In this document: in pieces, positions 19,349-29,205 of the stretch | Numbering within the stretch: the first letter of the stretch is position 1 | How the letters are laid out: each line of letters starts with the position of its first letter | Assembly: GCA_031256235.1 (NCBI GenBank) | Contig: JAIRQZ010000011.1 | Coordinates: forward strand, 1-41,157 | DNA: 41,157 nt | Origin: Christensenellaceae bacterium | GTDB taxonomy: Bacteria > Bacillota > Clostridia > Christensenellales > UBA1242 | Reading direction: 5' to 3' | Notes under the pieces: generated by a model | Database searches by the model: none | Seen by the model: only the letters and a program-made list of their open reading frames with translations | Told to the model about the DNA's origin: nothing | Translations under genes and position numbers: made by a program

Positions 19349-19564
19349 TTAAAGGCCTGTCTCCATAAGTTCTATACGAAGTTGTTTCTTGCGCTGGCTG
19401 TTGAAACTTTTCGCATCAAAGTGAAAGGTGTTTTTGGTGTTGCATTGTCCGCACTTCCATTCGGTGTCTATGTCGCTTGCGGGTTGGCTGAAAGTCATAT
19501 GTGCTTTGCCGTCACACTTCGGGTTTTGACATTTTTGTTCGATTTCAATACGCTCTAAACTCAT
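19349..19564 (-). CDS. Small Zn-ribbon protein (71 aa) between parA and parB
   Basis: CQNPKC ... CGQC metal-binding spacing. Confidence 0.6.
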   Translation of the reverse strand: MSLERIEIEQKCQNPKCDGKAHMTFSQPASDIDTEWKCGQCNTKNTFHFDAKSFNSQRKKQLRIELMETGL

Positions 19565-19629
19565 TTTTCTATAATAACAAGGTATACCGAAAAGTCAACG
19601 ATATTAATAAGTTAAATATCAGTCATAAA

Positions 19630-20442
19630 TTATTTAATACCTTTGTGACGAGCCAAAACCTCTTTACAAAGGTTTGCATACGCGGTCGCGCCAGCACAGC
19701 GTTTGTCATATAGGTTTATAGGCTTACCGTGCGACGGAGCCTCGGCCAATCGGATATTGCGCGGAATGCGTGTTTTAAATACAATCTTGCCAAAGTATTT
19801 CATAATTTCGGCGGCAACCTGTTCGGTAAGGTTGCCTCGGTTCTCCATTGTCAATAAAACCCCATCAATGGCAAGGTTCGGATTAAGATTCGGGTGTTTC
19901 TTGATCAACTTGATTGTGTACATAAGTTGAGCAATACCTTCCATGGCATAAAATTCACATTGAATAGGAATAATCAAAGCGTCCGCCGCAACAAGTGCGT
20001 TGACAGGCAAAAGCCCAAGCGACGGAGGGCAGTCTATACATATATAATCGTAACTTGGACGGGCTTGGTCCAAAATATTTTTCAAAACGCGTTCGCGCCC
20101 CTGCATACGGACAAGTTCTTCTTCGGCGCCCGCCAAATCAACGTCAGCAGGAATAATCTCAAGGCCTTTCACTGATGTAAGTTGTACGGCCTCGGATATA
20201 TCGCAGTCTCCGCATAACAAATGATATACAGTTTTCGACTTGCGCGGGGCAATTCCCAAACCAATGCTGGCGTTGCCTTGCGGGTCAAGGTCGACAATTA
20301 AAACGCGTTTGCCTGCATCAACAAGATACGCGGAAAGATTGACGCAAGTAGTTGTTTTTCCGACTCCGCCTTTCCAATTTGTAAACGCCAAAATTCGTGC
20401 CTGTTTTTCGCCCACACTTAAAGATAAATTTTTTGTAAACAC
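19630..20442 (-). CDS. parA: Chromosome partitioning ATPase ParA/Soj
   Basis: NWKGGVGKTTTCVNLSAYL, VLIVDLDPQGNASIGLG, DYICIDCPPSLGLLPVNAL. Confidence 0.95.
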   Translation of the reverse strand: MFTKNLSLSVGEKQARILAFTNWKGGVGKTTTCVNLSAYLVDAGKRVLIVDLDPQGNASIGLGIAPRKSKTVYHLLCGDCDISEAVQLTSVKGLEIIPADVDLAGAEEELVRMQGRERVLKNILDQARPSYDYICIDCPPSLGLLPVNALVAADALIIPIQCEFYAMEGIAQLMYTIKLIKKHPNLNPNLAIDGVLLTMENRGNLTEQVAAEIMKYFGKIVFKTRIPRNIRLAEAPSHGKPINLYDKRCAGATAYANLCKEVLARHKGIK

Positions 20443-20505
20443 TTGTCAAACTTTTAGTAATGTGATACAGTTCTGCATAGACTAGGTAAATTAAGGAGGT
20501 GTGAC

Positions 20506-22554
20506 ATGCCAAATTTGGATAATGTGATGGGTGGCGTAAGTCTCGGGCTAATCGGGGCTTTGTTGGTCTTTATCGCATGGGGTGTTTTATGGGGAACTCT
20601 TCGAGGCGCAAAGCGCCAAGGGATTCGTCTTGCAACCGTAGTTGTCGCACTTGGCTTGGCATTATTAATGACTCCTATGTTTTCGGGGGCCCTTGTTAAC
20701 GGCAGATTCTTTGGCGGGAAGACCGCAGGCGATATGGTTGCCGATGCGATTTTCAAGGGAGACCTTGGCCAGGCAATCGGTGAAAATGCTGATGCCGCGG
20801 GCATGATTACTTTCGCAATGGCATACGCTACCGCACTTTTGAACCTTATAATGTTCATCGTGCTTGGCATTTTATTTAATTTGCTTTCATTGATTCCTTA
20901 TTCAATTCTTGCTTCGAGGTTCGCCCCAAAAGCCAAAAGAGGCGGAAGTGCAAAACGCTATCGCCTGGCTGGCTTGGGCATCGGTGCTGTCACAGGGATT
21001 GTCTTCTTTGGATTCTTCTTCACTCCGATTACTGGAACACTTGCGGTTCTTGACAAGGGTTTGGGATACCACCCGTCATTCACGGCCGCCGCAGAATATT
21101 CAAGAATGAGCGACACAGAAAAGCAAGTTCGTCGTACCGCTGAAACAGAAAATACAAGTCTTTACGAACTTTATGACGGCATGAACGACCTTAACAATGC
21201 TGTAAACCACAGCGCATTTGCGCAGATTACTAAATATACGGGGATTCAAGGTTTCGGTCGCGGATGTTTCGGATATTTAACCACTGTTAAAGGCGCAGGT
21301 AAAAAAGTAAACGTTGCAAGCGATCTTGAAAAAATCTGTCAAACCGCCAAAGACGGCGTTGCGATTATGATTGAAATGAACCGTATCGAGGTTGATACTT
21401 CCGAAACGGAAGGTGAGTTGGGAATAATCCAAAAACTCCCTAAACTTATGGAACAATTTAGTGACGCCGACTATGCTGCTCTCCGTAACATGGTTGACAG
21501 GATTTTCAAAATCAAAACTGTACAAGTAGTTTTCGGTTACGCGAATGGCCTTATTGATGCACTTGAAACCGCTCATACACTTGATTCGATGTTCGACGGA
21601 ATAAGCGACGCACCCACATTTAGGCACGATGCGTATACCGCGCTTAAGGCAATCACGGATTGCAACAAATTAAGCGCAGACATCAAAAGCCTTTTGCATC
21701 AAGATAAACGCTTAATTACGACAATAACTACGTTGAAAGGCGTTATGAACAGTGGCAACGCTGAACAGGCCATCTTCGACATCGACAAAGATGACGACGA
21801 CAACAAACAACTTCACGCAATTGCGAATGTTTTGGGCACTTTGACAAACGGCGAAAGCCTTGCCCCTCTCATCCGCCTTGTTTTGTCAACCATGATTGAA
21901 AAAGTCGACATCCCCGCAAGCGATTTTATCGACATGCGCGGGACCGTGGACACAATCAAAGTCAAACTTTCACCCATCCCCGACCCATTGCCCACAGGCA
22001 AAACCCGTGCGGATTATGAAATTGATTGGTTCCCGATGCTTAAAAGCCTGCACCAAATGGCATGCTTTGCACTCGGCTTCGACGCAAGCAACCTCACCGT
22101 TGACGACCTCCGCGACTTGTTGAATACCGTTATCGGAAGCGACATTCTTGCACCTATTATTGTTGACTTGCTTACAAGCACAATGGCCGAAACAGGCGTC
22201 GCACTTAACATCGACCCAAGCGTAGCAAGCGACTTCCTGACAATCCTTGCCGGCACCGAAGAAAATCCTGGCATTGTTGACACTTTTATCGACCTGTTCA
22301 ACGGCGATGGAGAAGGCCTTAACGCTTCCGACCCCGACGAATTGTTGGCAATCTTCGGCGGAGACAGCGGTATACTTATGCAACTTGCCGACCTTAACGA
22401 AGGCCACGCAGAACCTGTCGTCGTAATCGACATCGGAAGCATGTTCGGTGAAGACGCCACAGGCCAAGACGGATACGAAAGTGCACTCGGAACGGCTATC
22501 GAAGAAATGTTCGGCACTAACGCAAGCAAAATCAAATTGCTGTTTGGATTATAA
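20506..22554 (+). CDS. Large membrane protein, unknown function (CvpA-like N-terminal helices plus long soluble region)
   Basis: AAGGAGGtgtgac-ATG SD; four or so N-terminal TM segments then ~480 aa helical region. Confidence 0.75.
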   Translation: MPNLDNVMGGVSLGLIGALLVFIAWGVLWGTLRGAKRQGIRLATVVVALGLALLMTPMFSGALVNGRFFGGKTAGDMVADAIFKGDLGQAIGENADAAGMITFAMAYATALLNLIMFIVLGILFNLLSLIPYSILASRFAPKAKRGGSAKRYRLAGLGIGAVTGIVFFGFFFTPITGTLAVLDKGLGYHPSFTAAAEYSRMSDTEKQVRRTAETENTSLYELYDGMNDLNNAVNHSAFAQITKYTGIQGFGRGCFGYLTTVKGAGKKVNVASDLEKICQTAKDGVAIMIEMNRIEVDTSETEGELGIIQKLPKLMEQFSDADYAALRNMVDRIFKIKTVQVVFGYANGLIDALETAHTLDSMFDGISDAPTFRHDAYTALKAITDCNKLSADIKSLLHQDKRLITTITTLKGVMNSGNAEQAIFDIDKDDDDNKQLHAIANVLGTLTNGESLAPLIRLVLSTMIEKVDIPASDFIDMRGTVDTIKVKLSPIPDPLPTGKTRADYEIDWFPMLKSLHQMACFALGFDASNLTVDDLRDLLNTVIGSDILAPIIVDLLTSTMAETGVALNIDPSVASDFLTILAGTEENPGIVDTFIDLFNGDGEGLNASDPDELLAIFGGDSGILMQLADLNEGHAEPVVVIDIGSMFGEDATGQDGYESALGTAIEEMFGTNASKIKLLFGL

Positions 22555-22562
22555 GGTGAAAA

Positions 22563-24140
22563 ATGCACAGAAAGTTTCTTAATTTAATTGATAAAATAAG
22601 CAAAATCGCAGACCGCAATTTGCTTGTTATCATTGCCTTAAGTGTACTTGGCGCAGTTTTGCTGTACGAAGTCGCAATGACAATTATCCTTCATATCAAG
22701 AAAAAGCACCAATCGTGCCTGTGCAATCTTGTCCAACTTAACGCAATTCGCCGTTGGGTCGCATGCTGTTTCGCCTGGTTATTCTTTGTGTTTGCAATGT
22801 TAAATATGATTCATGACTATCACCCATGGGATTCTGGTGTGGAGTGGGTTGGTTTTGATGTGATGTATGTCGGTATTTGGGCGTTGCCTGTTGCATTCCT
22901 GCTTGCCTTCTATATAATCGAAACCCTTTTCACAGTGTTAAACCGATGCAAATGCAATTGTAACCGCAATGGCGGAACAAAGTGCGAATGTGACGAGAAC
23001 CCAACTAAACTTTCAAAATCAGAACGAAAAGCACAAAAAAAAGCCGCAAAGAAAGAAAAAAAAAAAGGTAAAAAACGAAACCCCGAGCCTGTAAAACACG
23101 TCGAGCATGTCCAGCACGTGGAACACCCTCATCCCGTAATCGCGCCCGCCCATGTCGAGCCAGAACTTAAGTACGAACCTATAAGACACCCTGAACCCGA
23201 AATCGAGCCCGAACCAAAACCAAAGCCCGCGCCAAAACCTCGCGTTACCACTGCGCCACGCCCAAAGGCCGAGTCCGCTGTCCCTAAAATTACAAAACCT
23301 GCCGAGCCCAGGGAAACGCCTGTGCGTCAAACACGGGTCGCGACGGAAATTGGCGCCACACCAAAACCTCGTGCTACCGCGACTCCCCGACCGAAAGTCG
23401 AGCCTAAGCCGAAACTCGAACCCAAAGAAACGATTGCTCGCCCGCGTAATACCAGTTACCCGAGCGCTGAACCATACGGAAGTGCATATGAACACGAACA
23501 AATCTCGGAACTTGCCGCCCGTATCGAACGCCAACGCCTGCGCGCCGAACAAAAAACCGACGCAATGGATGCCCACGGTCAACTGTCCGCCTATTCGGCG
23601 CAAACACGCGGAGCCTTGCAGGAAACTGTCGACGAGTCCCGCATAGCCAAGGAAATCGCCGCCAAAAACGAAGCCGACGAGGAAGCCAAAGAGGCCAACG
23701 CCAAAATGTTGGAATTGCAACGTCGCATGGACGCCCTCCGCCAAACCGTGGCCCCTGCCACCGTCACTCGCACACAGCGCCTTGAACGTACCGTCGATAC
23801 AACATACGTAAAAAAATATAACGAAACCGACATCAGGGCCAAACGCTCGGTCTCGGAACTTAAACGCGAACAAGACGGCCTTAAATTGCAATACGAAAAC
23901 CTGCAAAGCAAACTTGAAGAAATCAAATACGGCAAACGCCAAATCGGCGGAAGCGGTACAAGCGTCGGAGTGGGCTATTACAGCACCCCTGCGAACTTTG
24001 AACGCACAGGCGAACGTGGATATCTTTCAAAAATCTCGTCCTCCAACAAATTTGACGAAGACGAAGTCAAACAGGCCCTGCTTGGCCTCCGTCACGCTAT
24101 CGACGACCTTCAAACACAGATTGACAACCGCGACGACTAA
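22563..24140 (+). CDS. Membrane-anchored protein with K/P/E-rich linker and C-terminal coiled coil, unknown function
   Basis: N-terminal TMs, KHVEHVQHVEHPHPV and EPEPKPKPAPKP repeats, Glu/Arg-rich coiled-coil tail. Confidence 0.75.
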   Translation: MHRKFLNLIDKISKIADRNLLVIIALSVLGAVLLYEVAMTIILHIKKKHQSCLCNLVQLNAIRRWVACCFAWLFFVFAMLNMIHDYHPWDSGVEWVGFDVMYVGIWALPVAFLLAFYIIETLFTVLNRCKCNCNRNGGTKCECDENPTKLSKSERKAQKKAAKKEKKKGKKRNPEPVKHVEHVQHVEHPHPVIAPAHVEPELKYEPIRHPEPEIEPEPKPKPAPKPRVTTAPRPKAESAVPKITKPAEPRETPVRQTRVATEIGATPKPRATATPRPKVEPKPKLEPKETIARPRNTSYPSAEPYGSAYEHEQISELAARIERQRLRAEQKTDAMDAHGQLSAYSAQTRGALQETVDESRIAKEIAAKNEADEEAKEANAKMLELQRRMDALRQTVAPATVTRTQRLERTVDTTYVKKYNETDIRAKRSVSELKREQDGLKLQYENLQSKLEEIKYGKRQIGGSGTSVGVGYYSTPANFERTGERGYLSKISSSNKFDEDEVKQALLGLRHAIDDLQTQIDNRDD

Positions 24141-25540
24141 TTTTTTGTTATTGTATAACCATCTTTCGTATCTTTGATTGTATATCCAAGTTTTTCAATT
24201 TGCGCACGCAACTTGTCCGCAGTCGCAAAGTCCTTGTTTGCTTTCGCGACTACGCGCTTGTCCGCAAGCGCGACGACTTCCGCTGGTGCGTTGACCGCCG
24301 ACATCGTGTTTCCGCTTTTTAAACACTCCGTAACTTTTTTTTCAAGGTTCAATCCCAACACCGCATCGCACTTAATGACTTCCTCATAAATTGCACGGCT
24401 TGCGGGCTTTTTTAAAAGAGTCCAAATATTCGCGATACATTGCGGCGTGTTAAGGTCGTCAAGCAACGCATCTTTCATCTGCGTAACTTCGGCGGGGCGT
24501 CCACCCCCACATGCCCCCCCTGCATGTTTTGCAAGCGACGTAACCAAATTGTTATACGCCGTCGCGGCGGCCTGCAGGCCCTCCCACGTAAAGTTCAAAA
24601 TCCCACGATAATGCGTCAAAAGATACAAGTACCGTAAAGACAACGGGTCAAATCCGTGCTTTTCGACATCTTCGACCAAGTAAACATTACCCAAAGACTT
24701 GCTCATCTTGCCACCGTCAACTTTTATAAACTCGTTATGCATCCAAAAGTTGGCCATCGGCTTGCCTGTCAAACTTTCGGTCTGGGCAATCTCGTTGCTG
24801 TGATGCACGGGGATGTGGTCAACGCCACCCGTGTGGATATCAAAGGTCTGGCCCAAGTACTTCAGAGCAATGGCGCTACACTCAAGATGCCACCCTGGGC
24901 ATCCGCAACGTTGGGAATTTTCTAACGGGTCATCCCACTTTTGTAAACTTCTTGGGTCAACGTACTTCCACACGGCAAAGTCATTCGGGTTTTTCTTTTC
25001 ACCCATGTCGACGCGCGCGCCTGCGCGATTTTGTTCGATTGGGGTTCGGCTTAATTTGTTGTAATTTGGAAATTTTGAACTGTCGAAATAAATCCCGTCA
25101 CTTGTCGTATAAAGCAATCCCTTGCCCCACAATTTTTTCACAAAAGTAATCTGTTCATCAATATGGTCGGTGACTTTGGCAATGACTTTTGGGTCGCGGA
25201 TATTAAGTTTATGGCAATCCGCGAAGAATTGCTTTGTATATCTCTCGGCGATTGCCTGTGGCGTAGTATTTTGGGCGCGCGCAGACTTTTCAATTTTGTC
25301 CTCGCCCTCGTCGCCGTCGGAAACCAAGTGCCCGACATCGGTCAAGTTCATCACGTCAAAGACCTTGTATCCTGCGAACTCAAGCGTCCTTTTTAAAACA
25401 TCGGTAAAAACATAAGCCCGCAAATTCCCGATACTTGCATTGTTGTAAACGGTGGGCCCGCAAGAATACACTCGCACGTTGTCGCCCTTCAAGGGTTTAA
25501 ATTCCTCTTTTTGTCGCGTCATAGTGTTAAACAGTTTCAT
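24137..25540 (-). CDS. cysS: Cysteinyl-tRNA synthetase
   Basis: VYSCGPTVYNNASIGNLRAYVFTDVLKR, GWHLECSAIA, MSKSLGN. Confidence 0.96.
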   Translation of the reverse strand: MKLFNTMTRQKEEFKPLKGDNVRVYSCGPTVYNNASIGNLRAYVFTDVLKRTLEFAGYKVFDVMNLTDVGHLVSDGDEGEDKIEKSARAQNTTPQAIAERYTKQFFADCHKLNIRDPKVIAKVTDHIDEQITFVKKLWGKGLLYTTSDGIYFDSSKFPNYNKLSRTPIEQNRAGARVDMGEKKNPNDFAVWKYVDPRSLQKWDDPLENSQRCGCPGWHLECSAIALKYLGQTFDIHTGGVDHIPVHHSNEIAQTESLTGKPMANFWMHNEFIKVDGGKMSKSLGNVYLVEDVEKHGFDPLSLRYLYLLTHYRGILNFTWEGLQAAATAYNNLVTSLAKHAGGACGGGRPAEVTQMKDALLDDLNTPQCIANIWTLLKKPASRAIYEEVIKCDAVLGLNLEKKVTECLKSGNTMSAVNAPAEVVALADKRVVAKANKDFATADKLRAQIEKLGYTIKDTKDGYTITKN

Positions 25541-25548
25541 ATATTCCC

Positions 25549-25563
25549 ATTATATGTTAAAAT
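25549..25563. promoter_or_regulatory. Overlapping divergent -10 boxes (cysS minus, dehydrogenase plus)
   Basis: ATTATA (TATAAT on minus) 25549-25554, TGtTAAAAT with TAAAAT 25558-25563 on plus; both 5-8 nt from start codons. Confidence 0.7.
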
Positions 25564-25568
25564 GCGGT

Positions 25569-26498
25569 ATGAGAAAAGTGTTTTTATCAACTCCGCTCAA
25601 GCAACAGGCAATCGACCTGATGTCGGCGGCAGGCCTGAAAGTCGATGTCAACACAGGCGACCGACCGCAAGGCGAGGAACTTTTGGAAATCATAAAAAAT
25701 TACGATGTCATTCAAATCGGCGTTCGCCAAAAGTTGACCCCTGACATTGTCACGCAAATCGAAACCCCAAAAGTCATCGCCACAATGTCGACGGGCCTTG
25801 ACCACATCGACAAAGCCTTTTTAAGAAGCCCCATGTTCAAAATCGTTAATATAAAGAAAGCCAACGCCATATCTGTTGCCGAACACATCTTTGCGTTGAT
25901 ACTTGCGCTGAGCAAGCGTGTCATGGAATCCCAGGCACTTACTTTGAATAACGGCAATCGCAACGACTTGTTTGAAAGACCCGTAGATATCTCCAACAAA
26001 ATAATCGGTTTCGTGGGCGCAGGTAACATTACCCAAGAAGCCATGCGCTTCGCGACGGCGTTTCGCATGAAAATTCTGTGCAACACAGCCAACCCCGAAA
26101 AACACGCAGACATAGAACGCCAAGGTATCGAATTCGTACCCCTTGATGACTTGTTGCAAAGAAGTGACATAATAAATGTAAGCATTCCTCTTACCAAAGA
26201 CACGTACTGGTTTATCTCGCGCGATAAAATTGCCCTTATAAAGCCTACCGCAACTTTCATAAACACATCCCGTGCCGAGGTCGTGGACACAAAAGCCCTT
26301 ATCGAATATGCCGACACGCACAGCACGTTTTATGCAGGGCTTGATATCGACGCCGACACCGAAGAACTGGCCGAGTTATTCAAAACCCCGCGTCGCAACG
26401 TAATCGTGACTCCGCATACTGCTGGAGTTTCAAAAGAAGCAATAGACCGCATGGACCTGGAAATCGCCGAAAGCATATTGCTTGCGACAAAGGACTAA
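25569..26498 (+). CDS. D-isomer-specific 2-hydroxyacid dehydrogenase family
   Basis: IGFVGAGNITQEAMRFATAFRMKI NAD-binding fold, INTSRAEVVDTKAL, VTPHTAG. Confidence 0.85.
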   Translation: MRKVFLSTPLKQQAIDLMSAAGLKVDVNTGDRPQGEELLEIIKNYDVIQIGVRQKLTPDIVTQIETPKVIATMSTGLDHIDKAFLRSPMFKIVNIKKANAISVAEHIFALILALSKRVMESQALTLNNGNRNDLFERPVDISNKIIGFVGAGNITQEAMRFATAFRMKILCNTANPEKHADIERQGIEFVPLDDLLQRSDIINVSIPLTKDTYWFISRDKIALIKPTATFINTSRAEVVDTKALIEYADTHSTFYAGLDIDADTEELAELFKTPRRNVIVTPHTAGVSKEAIDRMDLEIAESILLATKD

Positions 26499-26539
26499 AT
26501 ATAGTTTGCATTTTCAGCGAACCCATGTATATTGAAAAC

Positions 26540-27595
26540 ATGAACGCAAAAACAAAAGTAATCTGCACAATGGGCCCCGCATCATGGTCGCCCGAAATGA
26601 TGGAAAAGTTAATGAAAGCCGGCATGAGCATCGCCCGCTTTAACATGTCGCACGCATGGACGCCCGAATTGGTGGAAGCAGCCAAAAAACAAATGCAACA
26701 GGCACAACAGATAAGCAAAAAACTTGGGCTTAAAGTTGAAGTCGCCCTTGATACAAAAGGCCCAGACGTCCGCATTGGCACATTCAAAGACCCCAAAGTC
26801 GACATCGTCGCAGGTCAAACATTCAAATTCTACTTTGGTGAAAAGAATCGTAAACACGTCGGCGATGTCAACGGGGTCTTCGTTGATTACGAGAAACTTC
26901 TTCGCATCGTCAAGGTTGGCTCGCAACTTGCCTTGAACGACGGCCACGTAGTTATGAACATTACCGAAATCAAAGACAGCGTAATCACTTGCAAAGTCCT
27001 TGCTGGCGGAGTTCTTAAAAACCGCAAAAGTCTTGCCGCGCCTGGACACGACTTGGAATTGCCATTTATCTCGCCCGAGGACGAAATCGATTTCAAAATG
27101 GGCACCGAAGTCGGTGTAGATTGGATTATGGCCTCGGCCGTAGCCAAACCTCAAGATGTCATCGACCTTCGCAACTGGCTTGACAAAAACGGAGGCAAGA
27201 GCATAAAAATCATGTCCAAACCCGAAGACCGTATCGCGCTTAAAAACATCGACGGAATTATCAAAGCAAGTGATGCAATAATGGTTCCGCGTGGCGGACT
27301 TGGTACCGACATTGGTCTTGAAAATATCGCGGTCGCACAAAAACAAATAGTCGCAAAAACCCGCAAAGCCAAAAAACCCGTAGTTGTTGCAACTGAAATG
27401 CTTGAAAGCATGGCGGAAAAACCGAACCCGACCCGTGCGGAAGCCACCGACGTAGCCAACGCCGTTTGGGACGGAGCGACACACGTAATGTTAAGTTGCG
27501 AAACCGCCGCAGGCAAATACCCGGTTGAAAGCGTAGAATTCTTGGTCAAAACTGCCGTGGTCGCGGAATCACACAAAGAATATTACAGAGTTTAA
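26540..27595 (+). CDS. pyk: Pyruvate kinase-like protein lacking the C-terminal domain
   Basis: KVICTMGPASWS, GMSIARFNMSHAW, ALDTKGPDVRIGTF, PTRAEATDVANAVWDGATHVMLSCETAAGKYPVESV. Confidence 0.82.
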   Translation: MNAKTKVICTMGPASWSPEMMEKLMKAGMSIARFNMSHAWTPELVEAAKKQMQQAQQISKKLGLKVEVALDTKGPDVRIGTFKDPKVDIVAGQTFKFYFGEKNRKHVGDVNGVFVDYEKLLRIVKVGSQLALNDGHVVMNITEIKDSVITCKVLAGGVLKNRKSLAAPGHDLELPFISPEDEIDFKMGTEVGVDWIMASAVAKPQDVIDLRNWLDKNGGKSIKIMSKPEDRIALKNIDGIIKASDAIMVPRGGLGTDIGLENIAVAQKQIVAKTRKAKKPVVVATEMLESMAEKPNPTRAEATDVANAVWDGATHVMLSCETAAGKYPVESVEFLVKTAVVAESHKEYYRV

Positions 27596-27597
27596 TG

Positions 27598-28362
27598 CTA
27601 TTTTTTAGGTTTAGTCACAGTCGGCTTCTTTGCGGGAGCCGATTTTGTTGTGCTCGGTTTTTTCGCCGCGGCTGTACTTGGCTTCTTTGGCGCTGTTGAC
27701 TTTTTGACTGACGCGGGTTTCACTTCCACCTTTGGTGTGGCGACTGGTTTTTGCTCTACTGGCTTGGGCACATCGGCCATATGTGCTACTTCAACATGTC
27801 CCTCGGGCTTGGACTCTGCGTGTCCGCCCAACATTACGTGATTCGTCGGCCATGCAGTGGTCTTTTCTGGATGGTCAATCTCGAACTTATACTCGGGCGT
27901 GATGCCCGTGGTCTTGCTTATTCCTTTGACAAGCGGCATCAGCCCAAACACGAACATTTGCCCAAAGAACGCAACCGACACAAAGATTTGCGAATACCAA
28001 AGCGCCATATCGGGGCTTACAATTCCGCCCTCGTCGTTCATGCTTGCGCCCGCAATTTTGGCGAAAAGGTCGCTCATGCCCATAGGCCTATAAAGCGCTT
28101 GGGCGCCGATGCACAACAACATAGTTGCGACAAGTCCAGTTGCTATCTGTGTATAACATGCGGCTTGGTCGGATTTTTTGAACATCTTTAATGCGTTATA
28201 CGCAATTGTGCCGACAAAGTACGCAACAGGCCCCAACAAAAAGCACACAAGGCTTGGTTCAATTGAAACGTCCCTAGGCTTCAAAATAAAGACCGAAAGA
28301 TACAACACTACGCCCGTCGCACAAAAGATAATATAAAATATCCTATACCAATTTTTTAACAT
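27598..28362 (-). CDS. Membrane protein with Lys/Pro/Ala-rich histone H1-like tail
   Basis: Four hydrophobic segments, tail KKSTAPKKPSTAAAKKPSTTKSAPAKKPTVTKPKK. Confidence 0.65.
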   Translation of the reverse strand: MLKNWYRIFYIIFCATGVVLYLSVFILKPRDVSIEPSLVCFLLGPVAYFVGTIAYNALKMFKKSDQAACYTQIATGLVATMLLCIGAQALYRPMGMSDLFAKIAGASMNDEGGIVSPDMALWYSQIFVSVAFFGQMFVFGLMPLVKGISKTTGITPEYKFEIDHPEKTTAWPTNHVMLGGHAESKPEGHVEVAHMADVPKPVEQKPVATPKVEVKPASVKKSTAPKKPSTAAAKKPSTTKSAPAKKPTVTKPKK

Positions 28363-28425
28363 ATCTGAATTATACATTAATCAAAAACGATGGTCAAACG
28401 TAATATAAAGGAATATACTTATAAC

Positions 28426-29199
28426 ATGAAAAGGGTCGGAGCCGTCATAGTCTTGCTGTTTATCACAGTACTTTTCGGCGGTTGCGCCCCAAAAACCGAG
28501 AACAAAGCCATACTATATCCTTGGCCCGTCATCTTGGCGATCAAGTATCAACTTACAACCGAGCCTACTGCCGACAGCCTCGAAATGCTGGGTACTTATC
28601 TTACGGACATCACAAATGGTTTCGAAGTGCGTGCTGGCATATCCCAATCTGGCAAAGATTTACAAATCGAGTTTTACTTTGATACCTATGATGTCAACGA
28701 CAAGGACAACATCAAAAACCACAAAGAATTTTTGCGCTTCATGGGTCTTGACCACGACGACAACGACCTTTCCAAGGTCCAATGCAAATACCAAGAAAAA
28801 CTTTTTTACATCGAAAACACCTATACTTTCACAAATCCATGGAAGACCATCGAAGACGATATGCAATGCGTCGAAGGTATCAACTTCGAGGTCCGAAGCC
28901 GATTCGCATTACAACCAGGGTCCGAGCCACAATACTACTATGTGTTTAACACAGGTTTCCGACGTTCCAAGGTTACAGGTGCGTATAAAAAGGAAAATTT
29001 GGTTATCGAATACAACTATTACTTCCGCGGAAGCGGGGAAGATTACCCCACGCAAATCGTGGTGTTTGACAAGTTCGCGAATCAAACGGCTTGGTACTTT
29101 ACGGCGTTCTTGGCGACGGGGGTATTTATGGGCGTAATATATGCGGTCTTGCGATACAGCGAAAAGGCTCGACAAAAGCCCGAAATAATTGTACAATAA
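28426..29199 (+). CDS. Putative lipoprotein with C-terminal TM
   Basis: MKRVGAVIVLLFITVLFGGC lipobox; TGGTCA-N17-TATACT promoter 6 nt before ATG. Confidence 0.65.
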   Translation: MKRVGAVIVLLFITVLFGGCAPKTENKAILYPWPVILAIKYQLTTEPTADSLEMLGTYLTDITNGFEVRAGISQSGKDLQIEFYFDTYDVNDKDNIKNHKEFLRFMGLDHDDNDLSKVQCKYQEKLFYIENTYTFTNPWKTIEDDMQCVEGINFEVRSRFALQPGSEPQYYYVFNTGFRRSKVTGAYKKENLVIEYNYYFRGSGEDYPTQIVVFDKFANQTAWYFTAFLATGVFMGVIYAVLRYSEKARQKPEIIVQ

Positions 29200-29205
29200 T
29201 GGACA

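Noticed and set aside
23080-23240. EPEPKPKPAPKP / HVEHVQHVEH repeats as a tandem repeat element
   Set aside because: This is a low-complexity protein linker; DNA repeats are imperfect and explained by coding.
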